This document shows positions 40,023 through 48,497 of a stretch of DNA of 64,000 nucleotides, piece by piece. The translations under genes were made by a program, and so were the position numbers. The stretch is from Nocardioides sp. LHD-245 (GTDB lineage Bacteria > Actinomycetota > Actinomycetes > Propionibacteriales > Nocardioidaceae): assembly GCF_030929495.1 (NCBI RefSeq), contig NZ_JAVFWN010000005.1:275837-339836 (forward strand). The letters run 5' to 3'. Below the pieces are notes generated by a model, which saw only the letters and a program-made list of their open reading frames with translations, was not told the origin of the DNA and searched no databases. Numbering within the stretch: position 1 is the first letter of the stretch; each line of letters opens with the position of its first letter.

Positions 40023-42083
40023 TCATCGGACAGGGGAAGGGGCAGGGGGCGACGGCGTCGCGGCGGCCAAGGCGTGCAGGACGGCACGGTGGGCCTCGTA
40101 GGTGGCTTCGACCAGGGAGCGGGGCGCGAGGGCGTCGCCGACGACCAGCACGCGCGGCCCGAGCCCGGACTCCTCGAGCGCCACCCGCACGCCGGTGCGT
40201 GCCTCCCTCGCGGGCAGGTCGATGACCAGGTCGACGTCGCTCAGCACCTCCACCGACCCGCTCCCGCCCACGGCGTCAACCAGGACGAGGCCGCCGGCGG
40301 TGACCGACACGGGCCGGCGGGCGAGGTGGCTGGAGACGGGCAGCGCCTCCAACCGGCCGAGGAGGCCGACCCGGCTGTAGAGCGTCACCCGACCGAAGAG
40401 CTGCGGCGCCGGCGCGACGAGGTGGACGCGATGCCCGTCGCGGCCGAGGGCCTCGACCAGGCCGGCGGCGATCCAGGATCCCTCGTCGTCGACGACCGCG
40501 ACGCGGCGCCGGCGGCCGGACCACTCCCCGGCGCCGAGCGCCGCGGCGGCGGTCTCGCCGTCCAGGACGTCGACACCGTGCTTCGTGACGCCGGTCAACG
40601 GCCGGCGGCGCGAGGTCGCACCGGTCGCAAGCACGACGTGATCGAAGTCGCGCGGGTCAGGGCCGTCCGCGGCCGCCGGGCCGGCTCCGGCGAGCTCCAC
40701 CCCGAGCCGGATGTCGACGCCTCGACGCCTCGCTTCGTCGTACAGGTCGTCCACGAGCACGCCCAGCCGCTCGCGACCCGCGAGGGTCCGAGCACTGCCG
40801 AGCTGACCTCCGACGTCGTCGCGTGCCTCGATGAGTACCGTGCGGGCGCCGGCCCGGGCGGCGGTGACCGCCGCCTGGAGACCGGCGGGACCAGCACCGA
40901 CGATGAGGACGGATCGTCGCTCGCCCCGGGCTCGCTCGCGCAGCTCGAGATCGATCCGCTCCTGGCCGGCAGCCGGATTCGCGACGCACGACAGCGGAAG
41001 GTTGTGCTCGATGCGGCCGATACAGGCCTGGTTGCACGCCAGGCAGCGGCGCACCTCGTCGGCCCGGCCTCCGGCGGTCTTGCGAACCAGATCGGGGTCG
41101 GCGATCTGAGCTCGGGCGAGTGCCACCAGGTCGGCGTCACCGGCCTCGAGGAGGTCGTCGGCGATCGTGAGGTCGTCGATACGGCACACGGCGACCACGG
41201 GGATCTCAGGAAACGCCTGCTTGAACCGGCGCGGGAACTCCCGGTAGGGCGCGGGACCATGGCTCATGTCGGCGATCTGGGTGCTCAACGACGGCTGCCC
41301 CACGTACGCCGAATGGCTGACGTGGAGCAGGTCGATGCGGAAGTCCGCGCGCAGCCGGTCGACGATCTCCACGACGTCGTCGGGCTCCAACCCTCCGGGC
41401 AGGAACTCGTGGGCACTGATCCGGACGCCGAGCAGCATCGAGTCCGGCAGCTGCGAGCTGACGGCGGCCAACACCTCGCGGGTCAGCCGCATCCGGCGCT
41501 CGAGGGCGCCGCCGTAGCCGTCATCGCGCCGGTTGGTGGCCGGCGAGAGGAACTGCTGGAGCAGGTGCCCGTGTCCGAGGTGGATCTCGACTCCGTCGAG
41601 CCCGGCCTCGGCCATCCGACGAGCGGCAGTCCGAAAGGACTCGGTGACCACGGCGATGTCCTGGACCGTCATCACGTGAGGAACCGGACCGCCGTACGTC
41701 CACGGCACGGCCGAGGCCGACCAGGCTGCCGTGCGCTCGCTGTCACCGGCGGCCTGTCGCCCGGCGTGCATCAACTGGGCGAGAAGGGTGGCGCCCTCGC
41801 CGTGGACCGCATCGGCGAGCGCGGCGAAGGTCGGCACCACGTCGGGATGGTAGGAACCGAGCGTGCTGTCCCGGCCGGCGCTGGTCGGGTGGACCCGGAC
41901 GGCTTCCGTGATGACCATCGCGGCGCCTCCTCGGGCGCGGCGGGAGAGATAGTCGCGGTGGCGCTGCGTCGGCAGGGAGTCGACCCCAAAGTTCGTCGTG
42001 TGTCCCGGGAACACGACCCGATTGCGCAGGCGCGTGGTCCGTAGGTCGAAGGGCCGCATCGCCGGAGATTCGGTACGTGTCAC
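40023..42083 (-). CDS. NADH:flavin oxidoreductase, 2,4-dienoyl-CoA reductase type (second copy)
   Basis: Predicted 686-aa enzyme with an FMN barrel (HLGHGHLLQQFLSPATNRRDD), a complete 4Fe-4S ligand set (RCLACNQACIGR..LSCVANP) and an FAD/NAD module (VLIVGAGPAGLQAAVTAARAG). It is a divergent paralogue of the 31335-33335 gene, which lacks one Cys. The GTG start at 42083 has a GGGAGG site; an ATG eight codons in is the alternative. It is divergent from the IclR gene across a 197-bp gap containing a third operator-like copy. Confidence 0.93.
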   Translation of the reverse strand: MTRTESPAMRPFDLRTTRLRNRVVFPGHTTNFGVDSLPTQRHRDYLSRRARGGAAMVITEAVRVHPTSAGRDSTLGSYHPDVVPTFAALADAVHGEGATLLAQLMHAGRQAAGDSERTAAWSASAVPWTYGGPVPHVMTVQDIAVVTESFRTAARRMAEAGLDGVEIHLGHGHLLQQFLSPATNRRDDGYGGALERRMRLTREVLAAVSSQLPDSMLLGVRISAHEFLPGGLEPDDVVEIVDRLRADFRIDLLHVSHSAYVGQPSLSTQIADMSHGPAPYREFPRRFKQAFPEIPVVAVCRIDDLTIADDLLEAGDADLVALARAQIADPDLVRKTAGGRADEVRRCLACNQACIGRIEHNLPLSCVANPAAGQERIDLELRERARGERRSVLIVGAGPAGLQAAVTAARAGARTVLIEARDDVGGQLGSARTLAGRERLGVLVDDLYDEARRRGVDIRLGVELAGAGPAAADGPDPRDFDHVVLATGATSRRRPLTGVTKHGVDVLDGETAAAALGAGEWSGRRRRVAVVDDEGSWIAAGLVEALGRDGHRVHLVAPAPQLFGRVTLYSRVGLLGRLEALPVSSHLARRPVSVTAGGLVLVDAVGGSGSVEVLSDVDLVIDLPAREARTGVRVALEESGLGPRVLVVGDALAPRSLVEATYEAHRAVLHALAAATPSPPAPSPVR

Positions 42084-42162
42084 GCAGCTGCCTCCCGGGA
42101 GCGCGTCCGGTGGATGATGAGCGGACGAGGACTGACCTGCACGCGAGCCTGTTTCGGTCAGA

Positions 42163-42187
42163 GGATCGACATTTCGCTCTCCGCAAC
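42163..42187. promoter_or_regulatory. Operator-like element, copy 3 (inverted, degenerate)
   Basis: Read on the minus strand, this 25-bp segment begins GTTGCGGAGAGCGAAA and ends CGATCC. It matches copy 2 at 17 of 25 positions without gaps. It lies in the divergent gap between the second flavin oxidoreductase gene and the IclR regulator gene, where autoregulation is expected. The match is weaker than between copies 1 and 2. Confidence 0.4.
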
Positions 42188-42280
42188 ACTAGGATTCGGT
42201 GGTCGCCACTGTCAAAGTTGTCGATCCGTCACCGAGCGAGGTCACGTCCTTCGTAGGCTGGCGGCCGCACGACGACCGCC

Positions 42281-43135
42281 GTGCCCCGACACCCGCCCGC
42301 CCCCGAGCAAGGACCTGCCGTGCCGCCCACCGCCGACCCGCCTCCGAAGGGAGCCACCGCTCCCGCGCGCGGGAGCCGAACCCTCGAGGGGCTCGAGCGC
42401 GCACTCGACGTACTGATGCTCTTCGCCCGCCCGAACACGACGAGCCTGGGGATCACCGAGATCTCCCGGGAGCTGGACCTGCCCAAGGCGGTGGTGCACC
42501 GGATCGTCACGACGCTGTGCGGACGCGACTTCCTCGAGCTGGATCCGACGTCCCGGCGCTACAACCTCGGGCCCTCCTGGCTCGTGATGGGCAGCACGTA
42601 CAGCCAGCGAGTCGACGTCCGGGACCTCACCCGCGACACGCTGCGAGAGCTCAGCGCCACCACCGACGAGACGTCCACGCTGTCGATCCGCCATGGATAC
42701 CACCGCGTCTACCTCGACCAGGTCACCCCCAAGCGGCTGGTGATCATGTCGGTGCAGGTCGGCGACCGCTTCCCCCTGCACGCGGGCAGTTCGGGCAAGG
42801 CGTTCCTGGCCTTCCTGCCGCGCGAGGAGCAGGAGGACTACCTCGACAGCGTCGACCTCGTCCAGCTGACCGAGCAGACGAAGGTCGACCGCGACGAGCT
42901 GCTCCAGGAGCTTCGCGACGTCCGCGAGCGTGGCTACGCCTTCTCCTTCGGCGAACGACAGCAGGGCTCGGGAGCAGTGGCCGCTCCCCTGCTCGACTTC
43001 GAATCCAAACCGGTGGCCGTCATCAGCGTGTGCGGCCCGGGCGACCGGATCCACCCCCGGGTGGAGGAGTTGGCGCAGATACTGCTCGAGCGTACCCAGG
43101 CGATCTCGGCTCGTCTGGGCTATGCGAACCGCTGA
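42281..43135 (+). CDS. IclR family transcriptional regulator
   Basis: Predicted 284-aa regulator. The N-terminal winged helix (about 33-95) has TLEGLERALDVLMLFA, GITEISRELDLPKAVVHRIVTTL and RRYNLGPSW. The C-terminal effector domain has FPLHAGSSGKAFLAFLP and GERQQGSGAVAAPLLD. IclR proteins respond to small organic acids and control neighbouring catabolic genes. The likely targets here are the three promoters with the 25-bp elements. The GTG at 42281 is followed by a long Pro-rich leader; an internal start near the wHTH cannot be ruled out. Confidence 0.93.
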   Translation: MPRHPPAPEQGPAVPPTADPPPKGATAPARGSRTLEGLERALDVLMLFARPNTTSLGITEISRELDLPKAVVHRIVTTLCGRDFLELDPTSRRYNLGPSWLVMGSTYSQRVDVRDLTRDTLRELSATTDETSTLSIRHGYHRVYLDQVTPKRLVIMSVQVGDRFPLHAGSSGKAFLAFLPREEQEDYLDSVDLVQLTEQTKVDRDELLQELRDVRERGYAFSFGERQQGSGAVAAPLLDFESKPVAVISVCGPGDRIHPRVEELAQILLERTQAISARLGYANR

Positions 43136-43138
43136 CGG

Positions 43139-44545
43139 TTGCCACCGCCGAAGCTCCTCCCCACGCTGCTCCTACTGACCACGGTCGGCGGGATCGTCAG
43201 CAGCCTCGGCGCCTCGCTGGTCCCCAGGATCGCCCGCGAGCTCGACGTCCCGCTCACCTCGGCCCAGTGGACGCTGACCGCGACCATGATCGCCGCCGCG
43301 GTGAGCACTCCGCTGATCGGGCGGTACGCCGTCGCGCATCGTCGGCGCACGATGATCGTGACGGGTCTCGGTGTGGTCATCGCCGGCACCGTCCTCAGCG
43401 CGCTCGCGATCGAGATCTCGGCACTCGGGCTTCCTGTCCTGATCGCCGGCCGAGCCGCACAGGGCATCGGCATGGCGATGGCTCCGCTGGCCATGGCGGT
43501 CGCCCGCGACGTGTTCCCGCCCGAGCGGGTGAGCTCCGTGATGGCTGTCTTGTCCGTCGGCATGGTCGCCGGAGCCGGGGTGGGCTATCCGTTGGCCGCG
43601 CTGGTCGCGCAGGTCGGCGGCCTCGCGGCGGCATTCTGGTTCGGGACGATCATCAGCCTCCTGACGCTGATGCTGTCAGCGCGGTATGTGCCGCCCGCGC
43701 CGTTCGCAGCGCCGGCACCGGTGAATGTCACGGACGCACTCCTGCTCGGCGCCGGCACCGTCGCGCTCCTGCTGGGAGTGAGCCGGACGACGAGCTGGGG
43801 CTGGGACGATCCTCGAACAATCACGCTGCTCGCCACCGGCTCGGCGGCCGTCGCCCTCTGGGTTCGCGTCTCCCTGGCTCGCGCCAACCCACTGGTGGAC
43901 CTCCGCCTCGCGTTCACGACCGCCGCTGCCGGCCCCAACATCGCCGGCCTCCTCGCGGGCGCAGGGATGTACATGGGCCTGACCCTGCTCATGGTGCTGG
44001 TGCAGACGCGGACCGCGGAGGGCTGGGGCCTGGGCTCGTCGGTGCTGGTCGCGGGACTGCTACTGGTGCCGTACTCCGTGATGAGCGTGCTCGGCAGCCG
44101 CGTGTCCCTGCTGGTCGGCCGGTACGTCGATCCGGCCAGGGTGCTTCCGTTCGGCTGCGCGATCTACCTGATCTCCACGGTGTTCCTCGCGTTCCGGCAC
44201 GATCGGATATGGCATGCCGTCGTCGCGATGGTCGTGGCCGGGCTCGGCAGTGGCGGCACCTTCGCGACGCTGCCGGTCCTGCTGGTCCGGGTCGTGCCCG
44301 TCGCCGAGACCAGTAGCGCGCTCGCCTTCAACCAGGTGCTGCGCTACTTCGGCTTCGCCGTCGGCAGCGCGCTCGTGGTCACCGTACTGACCTTGGCCAG
44401 CGGCGGTCCGACCCCGACCGAGCGCGGGTTCGTCGTGGCCTCGCTGCTCAATGCGGCCGTGTGGGTGGTCGCGATCGCGGCCATCTGCGGCTTCGGTCGA
44501 CGTGCGCGACTCCCCCCGGGAGGTCCTGACTCACGTCCGGGATGA
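43139..44545 (+). CDS. MFS transporter
   Basis: Predicted 468-aa major facilitator with about 14 hydrophobic segments, of the DHA2-like drug/solute type. It has LTSAQWTLTATMIAAAVSTPLIGRYAVAHRRRT (the A-like motif) and GRAAQGIGMAMAPLAMAVARD. The start is a TTG at 43139, 3 bp after the IclR stop, so it is co-transcribed with the regulator. It may export pathway intermediates or provide a second uptake route. It ends just before the chimeric pseudogene region. Confidence 0.88.
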   Translation: MPPPKLLPTLLLLTTVGGIVSSLGASLVPRIARELDVPLTSAQWTLTATMIAAAVSTPLIGRYAVAHRRRTMIVTGLGVVIAGTVLSALAIEISALGLPVLIAGRAAQGIGMAMAPLAMAVARDVFPPERVSSVMAVLSVGMVAGAGVGYPLAALVAQVGGLAAAFWFGTIISLLTLMLSARYVPPAPFAAPAPVNVTDALLLGAGTVALLLGVSRTTSWGWDDPRTITLLATGSAAVALWVRVSLARANPLVDLRLAFTTAAAGPNIAGLLAGAGMYMGLTLLMVLVQTRTAEGWGLGSSVLVAGLLLVPYSVMSVLGSRVSLLVGRYVDPARVLPFGCAIYLISTVFLAFRHDRIWHAVVAMVVAGLGSGGTFATLPVLLVRVVPVAETSSALAFNQVLRYFGFAVGSALVVTVLTLASGGPTPTERGFVVASLLNAAVWVVAIAAICGFGRRARLPPGGPDSRPG

Positions 44546-44568
44546 GTCGGACGTCCCGTCCCGCTGCC

Positions 44569-44706
44569 GTCCAGGCCGGCCGCAGCGTCGGCGACCAGCG
44601 GCTCCTCCGCGATGACGTAGGCGCCGTAGAGATCCCGGTCGACGCGCTGCACGAGGTCGGCGATGCGCAGCTCCGGGAGGACGTCGTCGCTCGGGTCGTC
44701 GTCGAC
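44569..44706 (-). pseudogene. SURF1 gene fragment
   Basis: This stretch is a clear near-copy of the middle of the intact SURF1 gene (about 48695-48831). In the minus-strand frame it encodes VDDDPSDDVLPELRIADLVQ and then RVDRDLYGAYVIAEEP, against QRVDQDLYGAYVIAEEPP in the intact gene. It ends abruptly at the GTCGTCGTCGAC junction with the proline-rich fragment. No start or termini of a gene remain, so it is a remnant. Confidence 0.85.
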
Positions 44707-44714
44707 CGCCGGAT

Positions 44715-44792
44715 CCGGCGCCGGAGCAGGTCCCCCCGCCGCCGTCGCCGGACCCGCTGACCGATCCGCTCCCGGAGGAGCCGCGGGGCTGA
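44715..44792 (+). pseudogene. 3' fragment of a DLW-39-like proline-rich gene
   Basis: The plus-strand frame reads PDPAPEQVPPPPSPDP then LTDPLPEEPRG and a TGA stop. It parallels the C-terminus of the intact gene at 22083-22436 (GQVPPPPTPDP..LTDPLPEEPQN). A 34-bp core (44751-44784) matches 22395-22428 with one difference. The 5' part of the gene is missing and is replaced by the oppositely oriented SURF1 fragment. Confidence 0.85.
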
Positions 44793-44806
44793 GCGCGGAC
44801 CGCGCC

Positions 44807-45457
44807 TCAGTTCTGAGTCACGCAGAGCACGACGACGGTCGGCTGGCTGGGCCCTGGCCCGTCGTTGCGGACCCGGACGCCGACCTCGTCGGGCATCCCG
44901 AATCCGTTCTCCTCGTACTTGGCCACCGCCACCAGGTCGTCGATGTTGGTCCCCGTCTTCAACGCCCAGTCGATCAACACCTTGCCCGCGGGACACGCGA
45001 CGAAGAGCGTCGCCTCCCCGCCACCGCCGAGGATGCCGCTGGGGAAGCCTTTCTCGACCTTCTGCAGGCCGAGGACTCCGGCCGGTCCCTGGGCCCCGGT
45101 GGCCCCGGTCGCACCCTGCGAACCCTGCGGACCCTGGGGACCGGTCGTGCCCTGCGGGCCTGGCACACCCTGCGGGCCGGTCGCGCCCTGGGGTCCGGTG
45201 CTGCCCTGCGGACCCGGCACGCCGGGCGCACCGTTGGCACCCTTCTCGCCGGAACCGCTCTTGAGCGCGGCCAGCGCCGCGGGCGACAGGTCGGCGGCGG
45301 CCAGGCTGCCGTCCTTGACGTGCTTGGACGTGATCGCGTTCTTGGCGATCTGCTTGCCGGTGATCTTGCCGGCGGCGTAGGAGCCGCCGGCCAGGGCGAG
45401 GGCCAGTACCGCGGCCAGCACGACGCCGGGTGCGAGGAGCCTGCGAAGGACGGTCAT
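44807..45457 (-). CDS. Secreted collagen-like repeat protein
   Basis: Predicted 216-aa protein. An N-terminal signal/anchor helix (about 5-28) is followed by [23 protein letters not shown], a leader module common to actinobacterial collagen-like proteins. About 18 Gly-X-Y triplets follow (about 71-125, [16 protein letters not shown] and so on), then a C-terminal globular domain of about 90 residues with two Cys residues. The triplets would form a collagen-like triple helix on the cell surface. The ATG follows GGAAG. A 15-bp dyad lies about 105 bp upstream of the start. Confidence 0.88.
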   Translation of the reverse strand: MTVLRRLLAPGVVLAAVLALALAGGSYAAGKITGKQIAKNAITSKHVKDGSLAAADLSPAALAALKSGSGEKGANGAPGVPGPQGSTGPQGATGPQGVPGPQGTTGPQGPQGSQGATGATGAQGPAGVLGLQKVEKGFPSGILGGGGEATLFVACPAGKVLIDWALKTGTNIDDLVAVAKYEENGFGMPDEVGVRVRNDGPGPSQPTVVVLCVTQN

Positions 45458-45560
45458 GATCTCTGCTTCCTTCCGAGACCCCGCCCGAGCGGGGCGCGCG
45501 TGATCCGGACGGGACCGTCCGGTCTCACGGAGGCTAGGAACGCGACGACACCCCCGACAT

Positions 45561-45575
45561 GAGTGGTGACCACTC
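45561..45575. promoter_or_regulatory. 15-bp dyad GAGTGGT-G-ACCACTC
   Basis: Perfect inverted repeat with 7-bp arms around one base. It lies between the end of the LuxR-type regulator gene and the collagen-like gene, in the latter's promoter region. It is a plausible dimeric-regulator operator; the neighbouring LuxR-type protein is a candidate ligand by proximity only. Confidence 0.45.
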
Positions 45576-45598
45576 AATTGCGGTCGGTCGCGCTCGGG

Positions 45599-48157
45599 TC
45601 AACCGCGGTCGGGTACGCCGAGCACCGCCGTCAGGCCGGCTCGCGAGGAGACCCCGAGCTTGGCGTACACGCGGCTCAGGTGGTTCTCGACGGTCCGGAC
45701 CGACAGGTGGAGCCGGTCGGCGATCTCGGCGTTCGAGGCTCCGTCCGCGGCGAGCTCGGCCACCGTCCGCTCGCGCGGACTCAGCGGATCCTCGGGGAGA
45801 CCGACCAGCATCGGCGTCGGGGGCTGCCCGATCCTGGCGGCCAGCTCGTGGGCCCGGCGCCGCGCGGCGGCCGCGGCACGACCCGTCAGCAGCCGGGCAC
45901 CCTCCGCCGCCGCCTCGGCTGCCGCGAGGACGGCACCGAGCTCGAGGAAGGCGTCCGCCGCGGCGAGGACGCCGACTCCGTCGTGCCGGTCCAGTGCGGT
46001 GACGAGGCGGAGGCGCGCCTCCGCGAGAGGCGAGTCGAGCTCGAGGGCGGCCATCCGCATGGCCACCCCCGCCCGGTCGCCCAGCCGGACCCTCTCGTGC
46101 AGGATCCAGGCCTCGGTGATCCGGGCGTCCGCGGCGCGGGCATCGTCGGAACCCGTGCGCAGCACCGTCCTGGCGCGCTCGAGGCGCCCGGCGCCGTACT
46201 CGGCCCAGGCGTGGGCGATGGGCATCATGTGCCGCAGGAACCCGACCCCGGTCGGGAGCTCGGCGAGCCGGGCCAGCAGCTCGGCGGGCACCGCCCGGCC
46301 CCGGCTGCCGGTCGCGACCATGAGGACGGCGATCGCCAGGCGTTCGGCATCGACCATGGCGCAGGCGGTCGCGGCGACGAGCGCCCGCCGCGCCCACATG
46401 ACCGCGGCGTCCAGATCACCGATCTGCGCCCAGGCGGCGGACGCGACCACCGCTCCCCAGGCTCGGCCGACCACGATGCCGTCGCGCAACGCTCCGTCGT
46501 GCGAACGCTCGGCGTACTCGACGGCCAGGTCGTAGCGGCCGTGCTCCCGCGCGGCGTGGCTGGCGATCGTCAGCAGTCGGTCGCGGGTGCCGGGCACGAC
46601 CTCCTCGGGATGGTCCAGCTCGGCCTGCAGCGTGTGCGCCGCCAGGTCCAGGGCCTCGCCCGTGCGGCCGAGATGGGTCAGTACGTGCGCGCGGGTGGTC
46701 GAGTGGAGCGTGCGCAGCGCCGGGGGCAGGGCGGCGAGGTCGATGCCGTCGAGGAGGACCTGCGCCCGATGGACCTCGACGGCGTAGACCCGGCTGTCCG
46801 CCTCGGCGATGGCGAAGGCCTCGCGCACCATCGGAGCGCCGGGCGGATACCGTCGCGCCTCCGCGCGCAGTGCAGCGGCGGCCGCGGCGAGATCGAAGGT
46901 GCCCCACACGATCAGCTTGTGCGCCGTGACGGCCAAGGCGATCGCCAGCGGACCGGGCTCGATGCGGGCCAGGGTCTGCTCGAGTGTCACCACCGCCTCG
47001 GCGGAGCGGCCCAGCTCGCTCAGGGCCGCCGCCAGCACGAGCGCCGCCAGGCCCGCCACATCTCCGGTGCCGAGGTCGACGGCGGCGCGAGCCAGCCGGC
47101 GGGCCGTCTCCGCCGAGCCTCCGGCGTTCGCCAACCGGGCGGCGGCGAGCAGCCAGGTGGCCTCGGTCGGCTCACCCGCGTCCAGCCCCAGGACGGCGAT
47201 CCGGACGACGTCGGGCGTCGGCATCGACCTGGCCAGGGCGAGCTGCTCGCGCAGCAGTCGGCGCCGCACCAGAGGCGAGGTGCCGTCCCAGACGACCTCG
47301 GCGAAGAGCGGGTGGACGAAGCGCAGGACGGGTCCGTCCCAGACGAGGACGCCGATGTCGAGCAGCCGGTCGATGTCGGCCGACCTCGCCGATCCCTCCA
47401 CCTCCTCGAGTGTCATCCGGCCCACGGCGGCGACGAACCCCGCCGCCTCGCGGACCTCGTCAGCCTCGCCCTCGAGCCGCGCCAGCAGCGCCTGCCGCAG
47501 CCTCACCGGCACGCTCAGACTGCCGTGGGCAACCCAGCCCGCCGACGAGTGGTGCAGCGTCCCGGCGTGCCGCGCCTCCCCGATGACCTGCGCGATGAAC
47601 AGCGCGTTGCCTCCCGTGCGACTCCAGACCTCCTGGACGATCCCGGCGTCGACGACGTCACCCAGCAGCTCCTGGACGAACCGCTCGGTGTCCTCACGGG
47701 TGAAGGCGGGGAGCGTGACGAGCTCCGTCCCGAGATCGTGGGCGAACGCCCGGATCGTCGGAGGCAGTTCTCCGTCGCGGGTCCGCACCGTCGCCACCAG
47801 GGTGCGGCCGTGGTCGCGGGCCACCCGCAGGGCGACCCCGAGGGAGACGTCGTCGCACTGGTCGAGGTCATCGACCGCGAGCACCCCGCCGGCCGGAACG
47901 GCCCGGACGACGTCCGCGACCATCGCCGTCAACGCGGCCGACGACGGCCCGACCAGGTGGGCCATGGCGCTGAGCGGAACCCCCGCCATGGCGGCGGTTC
48001 CGTAGGCCCGCACCGCATCGGCGTCGTCGGCGAGGACGTCGAGCAGGTGGGTCTTGCCGACGCCACCCTCACCGGCGATCAGGAGGACGTGACATTCGGA
48101 CCGGGCGAGCGCCGTACGCAGCCGCTCGAGCTCTTCGCCCCGTCCGATCGTCCGCAC
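45599..48157 (-). CDS. LAL-type LuxR regulator (large ATP-binding)
   Basis: Predicted 852-aa regulator. The N-terminal STAND-like ATPase has Walker A IAGEGGVGKTHLL and Walker B-like VLAVDDLDQCDD. A long Ala/Leu-rich helical-repeat (TPR-like) middle follows. The C-terminal LuxR helix-turn-helix reads LSPRERTVAELAADGASNAEIADRL and then SVRTVENHLSRVYAKLGV. MalT-like proteins of this kind are switched by ATP and a ligand. The GTG start is 4 bp after the DUF3817 gene stop, so it is the third gene of a SURF1-DUF3817-LAL unit. The equally long antisense ORF is a GC-codon shadow. Confidence 0.92.
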   Translation of the reverse strand: MRTIGRGEELERLRTALARSECHVLLIAGEGGVGKTHLLDVLADDADAVRAYGTAAMAGVPLSAMAHLVGPSSAALTAMVADVVRAVPAGGVLAVDDLDQCDDVSLGVALRVARDHGRTLVATVRTRDGELPPTIRAFAHDLGTELVTLPAFTREDTERFVQELLGDVVDAGIVQEVWSRTGGNALFIAQVIGEARHAGTLHHSSAGWVAHGSLSVPVRLRQALLARLEGEADEVREAAGFVAAVGRMTLEEVEGSARSADIDRLLDIGVLVWDGPVLRFVHPLFAEVVWDGTSPLVRRRLLREQLALARSMPTPDVVRIAVLGLDAGEPTEATWLLAAARLANAGGSAETARRLARAAVDLGTGDVAGLAALVLAAALSELGRSAEAVVTLEQTLARIEPGPLAIALAVTAHKLIVWGTFDLAAAAAALRAEARRYPPGAPMVREAFAIAEADSRVYAVEVHRAQVLLDGIDLAALPPALRTLHSTTRAHVLTHLGRTGEALDLAAHTLQAELDHPEEVVPGTRDRLLTIASHAAREHGRYDLAVEYAERSHDGALRDGIVVGRAWGAVVASAAWAQIGDLDAAVMWARRALVAATACAMVDAERLAIAVLMVATGSRGRAVPAELLARLAELPTGVGFLRHMMPIAHAWAEYGAGRLERARTVLRTGSDDARAADARITEAWILHERVRLGDRAGVAMRMAALELDSPLAEARLRLVTALDRHDGVGVLAAADAFLELGAVLAAAEAAAEGARLLTGRAAAAARRRAHELAARIGQPPTPMLVGLPEDPLSPRERTVAELAADGASNAEIADRLHLSVRTVENHLSRVYAKLGVSSRAGLTAVLGVPDRG

Positions 48158-48161
48158 GACG

Positions 48162-48497
48162 TCAGCTGTTCGCGAGCTCCGGGTTGTCCTCGCGCAGCCG
48201 CTGGGCGACCCGGCGCTCGACCCAGAAGATCAGGCCGGGGATCAGGCCCGCGACGAGCATCAGCAGCAGCTGGGGGATCGTCCAGCGCGCCTTCTGCGTC
48301 AGGAGGAAGGCGACGACGACGTAGATGATGTAGATCCAGCCGTGGATCAGCCAGATCGGGGTGAGGTCGTCACCGAACCGCTGCAGCGTGGTGCCGTCCT
48401 CGAGCAGGTACTTCAACACCGAGCCGACGGTGCCGACGAGCAGGAGCACGCCGACGACGAGCGCGAGCACGCGGTAGACGGTGAAGAGCTTGGTCAC
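48162..48497 (-). CDS. DUF3817 integral membrane protein
   Basis: Predicted 111-aa protein with three hydrophobic helices. Its motifs LFTVYRVLALVVGVLLLVG, WLIHGWIYIIYVVVAFLL and GLIPGLIFWVERRVAQRL are typical of DUF3817. The GTG start at 48497 overlaps the SURF1 stop (GTGA). Next to a SURF1 gene it may relate to cytochrome oxidase or the membrane, but no function is established. Confidence 0.9.
   Translation of the reverse strand: MTKLFTVYRVLALVVGVLLLVGTVGSVLKYLLEDGTTLQRFGDDLTPIWLIHGWIYIIYVVVAFLLTQKARWTIPQLLLMLVAGLIPGLIFWVERRVAQRLREDNPELANS

Noticed and set aside
39558..42044. 828-aa plus-strand ORF across the SDR and flavin oxidoreductase genes
   Set aside because: Low-complexity Arg/Gly/Val composition, no motifs, and fully antisense to two well-defined enzymes.
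44542..44760. Small plus-strand ORF after the MFS gene
   Set aside because: It is composed of antisense SURF1 fragment sequence and low-complexity Arg residues; treated as part of the chimeric pseudogene.
45563..48328. 921-aa plus-strand ORF opposite the LAL regulator
   Set aside because: It is a shadow of high-GC codon bias on the opposite strand. It has no domain, and the minus-strand gene has clear ATPase and LuxR motifs.
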